NCBI GenBank assembly: GCA_036388635.1
Contig: DASVRL010000393.1
Span: 1-8,520 of the forward strand
Direction: 5' to 3'
Origin: JALZHR01 sp036388635
Lineage (GTDB): Bacteria; Acidobacteriota; Blastocatellia; Pyrinomonadales; Pyrinomonadaceae
DNA: 8,520 bases
Part shown: positions 5,181 through 8,520 of the stretch, in pieces
Layout of the letters: each line of letters opens with the position of its first letter
How positions within the stretch are numbered: position 1 is the stretch's first letter
The notes under the pieces: model-generated
What the model was told of the DNA's origin: nothing
The model's input: the letters and a program-made list of their open reading frames with translations, nothing else
The model's database searches: none
Program-made: the position numbers and the translations under genes

Positions 5181-6830
5181 ATGAAACGAACTATCAAAGC
5201 GCCGACGGGAACGAAATTAACCTGCAAAAACTGGCTCGCGGAAGCCGCTTATCGGATGATTCAAAACAATCTGGACGCGGATGTCGCCTTTGACCCGGAC
5301 AATTTAATCGTCTATGGCGGTCGCGGGAAAGCGGCGCGAAATTGGGAATGCTTCGACGCGATCCTGGACAGCTTAAAAAATCTGGAAGAAGACGAAACGC
5401 TTCTCGTGCAGTCGGGCAAACCCGTCGCCGTTTTCAAAACGCACACTGACGCGCCGAAGGTTCTGCTGTCAAATTCAAATATCGTTCCGGCGTGGGCGAC
5501 GCAGGAAAATTTTGACAAATGGGAGCGCGCGGGGCTGATAATGTATGGGCAGATGACCGCCGGAAGCTGGATTTATATCGGCACGCAAGGAATTTTGCAG
5601 GGAACTTACGAGACTTTCGGTTCGCTGGCGCGGCAAAACGGCTGGGGAAATCTCGCCGGTAAATTTGTTCTGACCGCGGGCTTGGGCGAAATGGGCGGCG
5701 CGCAGGCGCAGGCGATTACTTTTAACGGCGGCGTCGGTCTTTTGGTCGAAGTCGACCGCTGGCGGATTGACCGACGTCTGCAATTAAAACAGGTTGATTT
5801 GGCAACGGAAAATTTAGACGAAGCGCTGCAAATGGTCAGAGAATTTACCGAAAAAAAAGAAGCCAAATCAATCGCGCTGCTCGGCAACGCCGCCGAGATA
5901 CACTGGCAGATTTTAGAAAAAGGAATCATTCCCGACGTCGTCACCGACCAGACTTCAGCGCACGACGTTCTTTACGGCTACATTCCCGAAGGTCTTTCAA
6001 TCGAAAAAGCCGGTGAATTAAGAAAAACAGATGAAGCCGAATACACGAAACGAGCGATGGATTCGATGGCGCGTCACGTCGAGGCAATGCTCGAATTTCA
6101 GCGAAAAGGCGCGATTGTTTTCGATTACGGCAACAATTTAAGACAGCGCGCAAAGGATAACGGCGTCGCGGACGCCTTCGATTATCCGGGCTTCGTGCCC
6201 GCCTATATTCGTCCGCTTTTCTGCGAAGGCAAAGGTCCGTTTCGCTGGGTCGCGCTCTCGGGCGAAAAGGAAGACATCTACAAAACCGACGACGCGATTA
6301 TGAATCTCTTTCCGGAAAACGACCACCTTTCGCGCTGGCTGACAATGGCGCAGGAATCGGTCGAATTTCAGGGTTTGCCCGCCCGCATCTGCTGGCTCGG
6401 CTACGGCGAACGCGCCAAAGCCGGTTTGAAATTAAACGAAATGGTCGCCAGCGGCGAGCTGAAAGCCCCAATCGTCATCGGGCGCGACCACCTCGATTGC
6501 GGCTCGGTCGCCTCGCCCAACCGCGAAACCGAATCGATGAAAGACGGCTCAGACGCCATCGCCGACTGGGTTTATCTGAACGCCATGATAAACGCCGTCG
6601 GCGGCGCGACCTGGGTTTCGCTTCATCACGGCGGCGGCGTCGGCATCGGCTACAGCCTGCACGCCGGACAGGTCATCGTCGCCGACGGCACGCCCGAAGC
6701 CGCACGGCGTATCGAAAGAGTTTTAACGACCGACCCGGGAATGGGCGTCGTCCGCCACGTCGATGCGGGCTATCAGGAAGCGATTGAATTTGCTAAGGAA
6801 ACGGGCGTGAAAGTGCCGATGTTGCGCTGA
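5181..6830 (+). CDS. hutU: Urocanate hydratase (urocanase)
   Basis: The 549 residues are full length for the family (about 550-560). It is a cytoplasmic NAD+-dependent enzyme that hydrates urocanate to 4-imidazolone-5-propionate, the second step of histidine degradation. Diagnostic segments are Y-G-G-R-G-K-A-A-R-N (45-54), G-Q-M-T-A-G-S-W-I-Y-I-G-T-Q-G (123-137), the NAD-binding region around T-A-G-L-G-E-M-G-G-A-Q (165-175), and G-L-P-A-R-I-C-W-L-G (398-407). C404 there corresponds to the catalytic cysteine (Cys410 of the Pseudomonas enzyme, from memory). R-D-H-L-D-C-G-S-V-A-S-P-N-R-E-T-E (435-451) and H-H-G-G-G-V-G-I-G-Y-S (482-492) follow. No truncation is seen. It is divergent from the formimidoylglutamase-like gene with 65 bp between. 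There is no Shine-Dalgarno sequence before the ATG; A+T-rich bases precede it, so leaderless translation is possible. Confidence 0.98.
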   Translation: MKRTIKAPTGTKLTCKNWLAEAAYRMIQNNLDADVAFDPDNLIVYGGRGKAARNWECFDAILDSLKNLEEDETLLVQSGKPVAVFKTHTDAPKVLLSNSNIVPAWATQENFDKWERAGLIMYGQMTAGSWIYIGTQGILQGTYETFGSLARQNGWGNLAGKFVLTAGLGEMGGAQAQAITFNGGVGLLVEVDRWRIDRRLQLKQVDLATENLDEALQMVREFTEKKEAKSIALLGNAAEIHWQILEKGIIPDVVTDQTSAHDVLYGYIPEGLSIEKAGELRKTDEAEYTKRAMDSMARHVEAMLEFQRKGAIVFDYGNNLRQRAKDNGVADAFDYPGFVPAYIRPLFCEGKGPFRWVALSGEKEDIYKTDDAIMNLFPENDHLSRWLTMAQESVEFQGLPARICWLGYGERAKAGLKLNEMVASGELKAPIVIGRDHLDCGSVASPNRETESMKDGSDAIADWVYLNAMINAVGGATWVSLHHGGGVGIGYSLHAGQVIVADGTPEAARRIERVLTTDPGMGVVRHVDAGYQEAIEFAKETGVKVPMLR

Positions 6831-6876
6831 AAATTTCAAAACATCGGCAGACGGATTGCCAGCGCTTATAAATTCG

Positions 6877-7890
6877 TTACTCGGGATTATTCTTAATATA
6901 TTGTTCGAATTTCTTTTTGTCCGGGTGATTGGGTTGCTTTGTCAGGAAAATCTTGTATTCGCGGGCGGCAAGCTGCTTGGCACCGGCAAGATTATAAAGA
7001 TGTGCTAATAGCAGGTGAGATTCAGCCATGCCGGTCGGGTCGAGCTTTATCGCTTGATTGAGCGCCTCTGCTCCTAAAGTGCCTTGGCGCGCCTGAAGAT
7101 ATGTTTCCCCGAGAAGTTGAAATGCCCGCGCCGAGGTCGGTTCGATTGACGTCACGTGTTTGAAAATTTCAATTGCCGCTTCGAGTTGTTTTTGAGCAAC
7201 TCGTATCTTTCCCATATGCAGCCACGCCGGAGCGTATTCAATCTTTAGTTCGAGCGATTTCCTAAAAGCCGATTCCGCTTCGGCGAGCAAATTTTTATCC
7301 TCGTATAATATGCCGAGCTGCGCCCAGGCAATAAAATCGGCGGGGTCAATTGAAACAATCTCCTTTAAGTGCTCGATAGCCTTTTCAGAGTTTTTCCTGC
7401 TTTCCGCTTCGGCGGTTTTTTTATAAAGTTCGACGGTTTTGGGATTTACCGGATGAAAAAACTTAGCCGAAACCGCTTTCGGAGGAATCGATTTCTGTGA
7501 CTGCGTCGAGTATATTTCAAAATCCTCGCGCTGCTGTGAAGCTCCGAAAGAAGCAAGCGTTCTGCGCGCGACTTCGACGCCGTCTACTTCGACAATAAGC
7601 GTACTGTTGCTGCTTTTCAGTTTGAAGCAATAGTTGCCTGTCTTGCCGACGCTCCAACGACTCGTCGATTGATTATCGACTAATGCGACAGTGACGTTCG
7701 GTAATTTAGCGCCCGGATCAAAATCTTTTAAAGCAACACGTCCGAATACATACGGCACGTGCGCAAAAGGCGAATCTAACGAAGGATTAAGACCTGATTC
7801 GGCGCATATTTGTTCGACCTGCGCATTTACATTACAAGCAAGTAAAAGCAGCGAAAAAAAAATTAATCCGTACTTAACCGGTGGATTCAT
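6877..7890 (-). CDS. Exported TPR protein with an N-terminal beta-sandwich-like domain
   Basis: The 337-residue protein begins with a signal sequence (residues 1-23). A hydrophobic run precedes L-L-A-C19, which fits a lipoprotein lipobox, but N-V-N-A-Q also offers a signal peptidase I site after A23. Residues about 48-127 (V-F-G-R-V-A-L through D-F-E-I-Y) resemble a carboxypeptidase-regulatory-like beta-sandwich, including P-N-V-T-V-A-L-V-D-N and a G-N-Y-C-F turn. Residues about 152-322 hold four to five tetratricopeptide repeats with W-A-Q-L-G-x-x-Y and A-W-L-H-M-G-K type helices and I-D-P, I-E-P and L-D-P turns. It is likely periplasmic or lipid-anchored and acts in protein-protein interaction; no enzyme motif is seen. 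AAGG (7897-7900) lies 6 nt before the ATG. It is convergent with hutU, with 46 bp between and no clear terminator there. Confidence 0.88.
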   Translation of the reverse strand: MNPPVKYGLIFFSLLLLACNVNAQVEQICAESGLNPSLDSPFAHVPYVFGRVALKDFDPGAKLPNVTVALVDNQSTSRWSVGKTGNYCFKLKSSNSTLIVEVDGVEVARRTLASFGASQQREDFEIYSTQSQKSIPPKAVSAKFFHPVNPKTVELYKKTAEAESRKNSEKAIEHLKEIVSIDPADFIAWAQLGILYEDKNLLAEAESAFRKSLELKIEYAPAWLHMGKIRVAQKQLEAAIEIFKHVTSIEPTSARAFQLLGETYLQARQGTLGAEALNQAIKLDPTGMAESHLLLAHLYNLAGAKQLAAREYKIFLTKQPNHPDKKKFEQYIKNNPE

Positions 7891-7941
7891 TATTTGCCTT
7901 GCCTACTAAAATTAATCTGATAAAGCATTTACAGCTGAAAA

Positions 7942-7970
7942 AAAATATTCCAATAAACTCAAGAAGTCAA
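7942..7970 (-). promoter_or_regulatory. Candidate sigma-70-type promoter of the TPR gene
   Basis: On the minus strand TTGACT (complement of 7965-7970) and TATTTT (complement of 7942-7947) are 17 bp apart. They match 5 of 6 and 4 of 6 consensus bases. The predicted start near 7935 leaves a leader of about 45 nt. The element lies between the upstream gene's terminator and this gene, supporting separate transcription. Confidence 0.5.
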
Positions 7971-7996
7971 GCTAAAAAAGATAAATCGGGAAAAGA

Positions 7997-8030
7997 AAAA
8001 GCCGTGAAGAATTTAAGCTTCACGGCTTTT
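7997..8030. terminator. Terminator of the glycine-zipper gene (bidirectional in form)
   Basis: GCCGTGAAG (8001-8009) pairs with CTTCACGGC (8018-8026) around an 8-nt loop. The stem is extended by four A (7997-8000) against four T (8027-8030). On the minus strand the hairpin is followed by a T-rich tail, 21 bp after the glycine-zipper stop codon. No plus-strand gene ends here. Confidence 0.88.
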
Positions 8031-8051
8031 CGATTATTTTCTCGAAATCGA

Positions 8052-8393
8052 TTAATATCTGCGGATTTTGCGATATTTTCTCTTTTTCGGCTTCAGCTTA
8101 TAAGTGTAAAGAGCCGAACTGCCCAGACCGACGCCGGCACCGATTAGAGCGCCGCGTCTGCCGCCGATAAGACCGCCGAGAATCGCGCCGCCGCCCGTTC
8201 CGACAGCCATATTGATTCTATTTCGATGGCGACGATAATAGCTCGGTTTGGCGACCCGTCGATAACGAACTCTGCCTCTTCTGTCAACATAACGCTGAAC
8301 GTATGTCTGAGCTTCAACGCTAACCGGCATCATCAGCGGCATCAAACCCAGAACCAATGCCAGCATCAAAAATATACCTACATACTTTTTCAT
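8052..8393 (-). CDS. Small exported glycine-zipper protein
   Basis: The 113-residue protein has a signal peptide at residues 1-28 (K-K, hydrophobic core, V-S-V-E-A cut before Q29). An Arg/Tyr-rich segment follows (30-60: V-D-R-R-G-R-V-R-Y-R-R), then a glycine zipper at about 63-92 (G-T-G-G-G-A-I-L-G-G-L-I-G-G, then G-A-L-I-G-A-G-V-G-L-G). The tail is strongly basic (K-P-K-K-R-K-Y-R-K-I-R-R-Y). Glycine zippers of this kind occur in small bacterial outer-membrane and envelope proteins; the function here is unknown. The basic flanks could contact phospholipid, lipopolysaccharide or nucleic acid, which is speculation. A purine-rich AAGGGAGAAG (8401-8410) precedes the ATG. A sigma-54-like element and a palindrome lie upstream, and a terminator follows, so it is probably transcribed alone. 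Confidence 0.85.
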   Translation of the reverse strand: MKKYVGIFLMLALVLGLMPLMMPVSVEAQTYVQRYVDRRGRVRYRRVAKPSYYRRHRNRINMAVGTGGGAILGGLIGGRRGALIGAGVGLGSSALYTYKLKPKKRKYRKIRRY

Positions 8394-8424
8394 TTTTTCA
8401 CTTCTCCCTTATGAATTATTTACT

Positions 8425-8442
8425 GCAAAAATTAATTTTTGC
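8425..8442. promoter_or_regulatory. Perfect 18-bp palindrome in the leader of the glycine-zipper gene
   Basis: GCAAAAATTAATTTTTGC reads the same on both strands and lies between the predicted transcription start (near 8458) and the ribosome-binding site. As DNA it could be a protein site. As RNA it would form a 6-bp hairpin with an ATTAAT loop about 14 nt before the ribosome-binding site. Confidence 0.4.
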
Positions 8443-8467
8443 TGAATTATGACAGTACACTAACCAC

Positions 8468-8484
8468 TAGCAATTGCAATGCCA
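8468..8484 (-). promoter_or_regulatory. Sigma-54-like (-24/-12) element upstream of the glycine-zipper gene
   Basis: On the minus strand TGGCAT, five bases, then TTGCTA. The GG and GC dinucleotides are exactly 10 bp apart, as RpoN promoters require; the only consensus deviation in the first block is T for C at its last base. The predicted start near 8458 gives a leader of about 65 nt. A competing sigma-70 reading (TTGCTA, 16 bp, CATAAT) overlaps it. Any activator site would lie past the window end. Confidence 0.5.
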
Positions 8485-8520
8485 CTAAGTGCCAAGCTTT
8501 AAATATAATGAGTTTTGTCT

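Noticed and set aside
6498..6500. C440 in D-H-L-D-C-G-S as the catalytic cysteine of urocanate hydratase
   Set aside because: That position varies among homologues (Ser or Ala in those I recall); C404 in A-R-I-C-W-L-G fits the known catalytic Cys by position and context.
6831..6876. Terminator between the convergent hutU and TPR genes
   Set aside because: Only a 4-bp GGCA/TGCC stem without a T run is present, too weak to call.

Overview
The window reads as a bacterial chromosome segment. An Acidobacteriota origin (Blastocatellia/Pyrinomonadales-like) is my best guess. It rests on the large secreted protein that joins BACON-type beta-domains to DxDGDG repeats, the hut genes, and the apparent sigma-54 promoters. 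No ribosomal marker is present, so the assignment is tentative. Genes are moderately GC-rich and spacers are AT-rich. I see no transposase, integrase, CRISPR array or phage gene.

Layout. 1-2364 (+) is the 3' part of a very large repeat protein: six BACON-like units of about 84 residues, then six 45-residue FG-GAP/VCBS-like units, closed by a strong terminator at 2420-2450. A tRNA-Val(GAC) gene with encoded CCA lies on the minus strand at 2523-2597. A 2876-3538 (+) gene encodes a HAD phosphatase or mutase. 3781-4065 (+) encodes a GlsB/YeaQ/YmgE (transglycosylase-associated) small membrane protein. It is preceded by a canonical sigma-54 promoter and, about 130 bp upstream of the predicted start site, a palindrome placed like an activator-binding site. 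A bidirectional terminator separates it from 4159-5115 (-), an arginase-superfamily formimidoylglutamase-like gene. That gene is divergent from 5181-6830 (+), urocanate hydratase. The two share a 65-bp spacer holding a palindrome. 6877-7890 (-) is an exported TPR protein. 8052-8393 (-) is a small exported glycine-zipper protein, also preceded by a sigma-54-like element.

How they work together. Urocanate hydratase and the formimidoylglutamase-like protein belong to histidine degradation (urocanate to imidazolone-propionate; formiminoglutamate to glutamate plus formamide). HutH and HutI are not in the window. The shared palindrome suggests joint control. The two small envelope-associated genes (GlsB-like and glycine zipper) each carry a -24/-12 element with a leader of about 62-65 nt, which suggests a common sigma-54 envelope or stress regulon. 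The large repeat protein is probably a surface or secreted adhesin-like protein.

The most interesting points are the two sigma-54-like promoters, the formimidoylglutamase homologue lacking two canonical metal ligands, and a nine-G tract inside the repeat-protein gene. I did not find a convincing novel multi-gene system.
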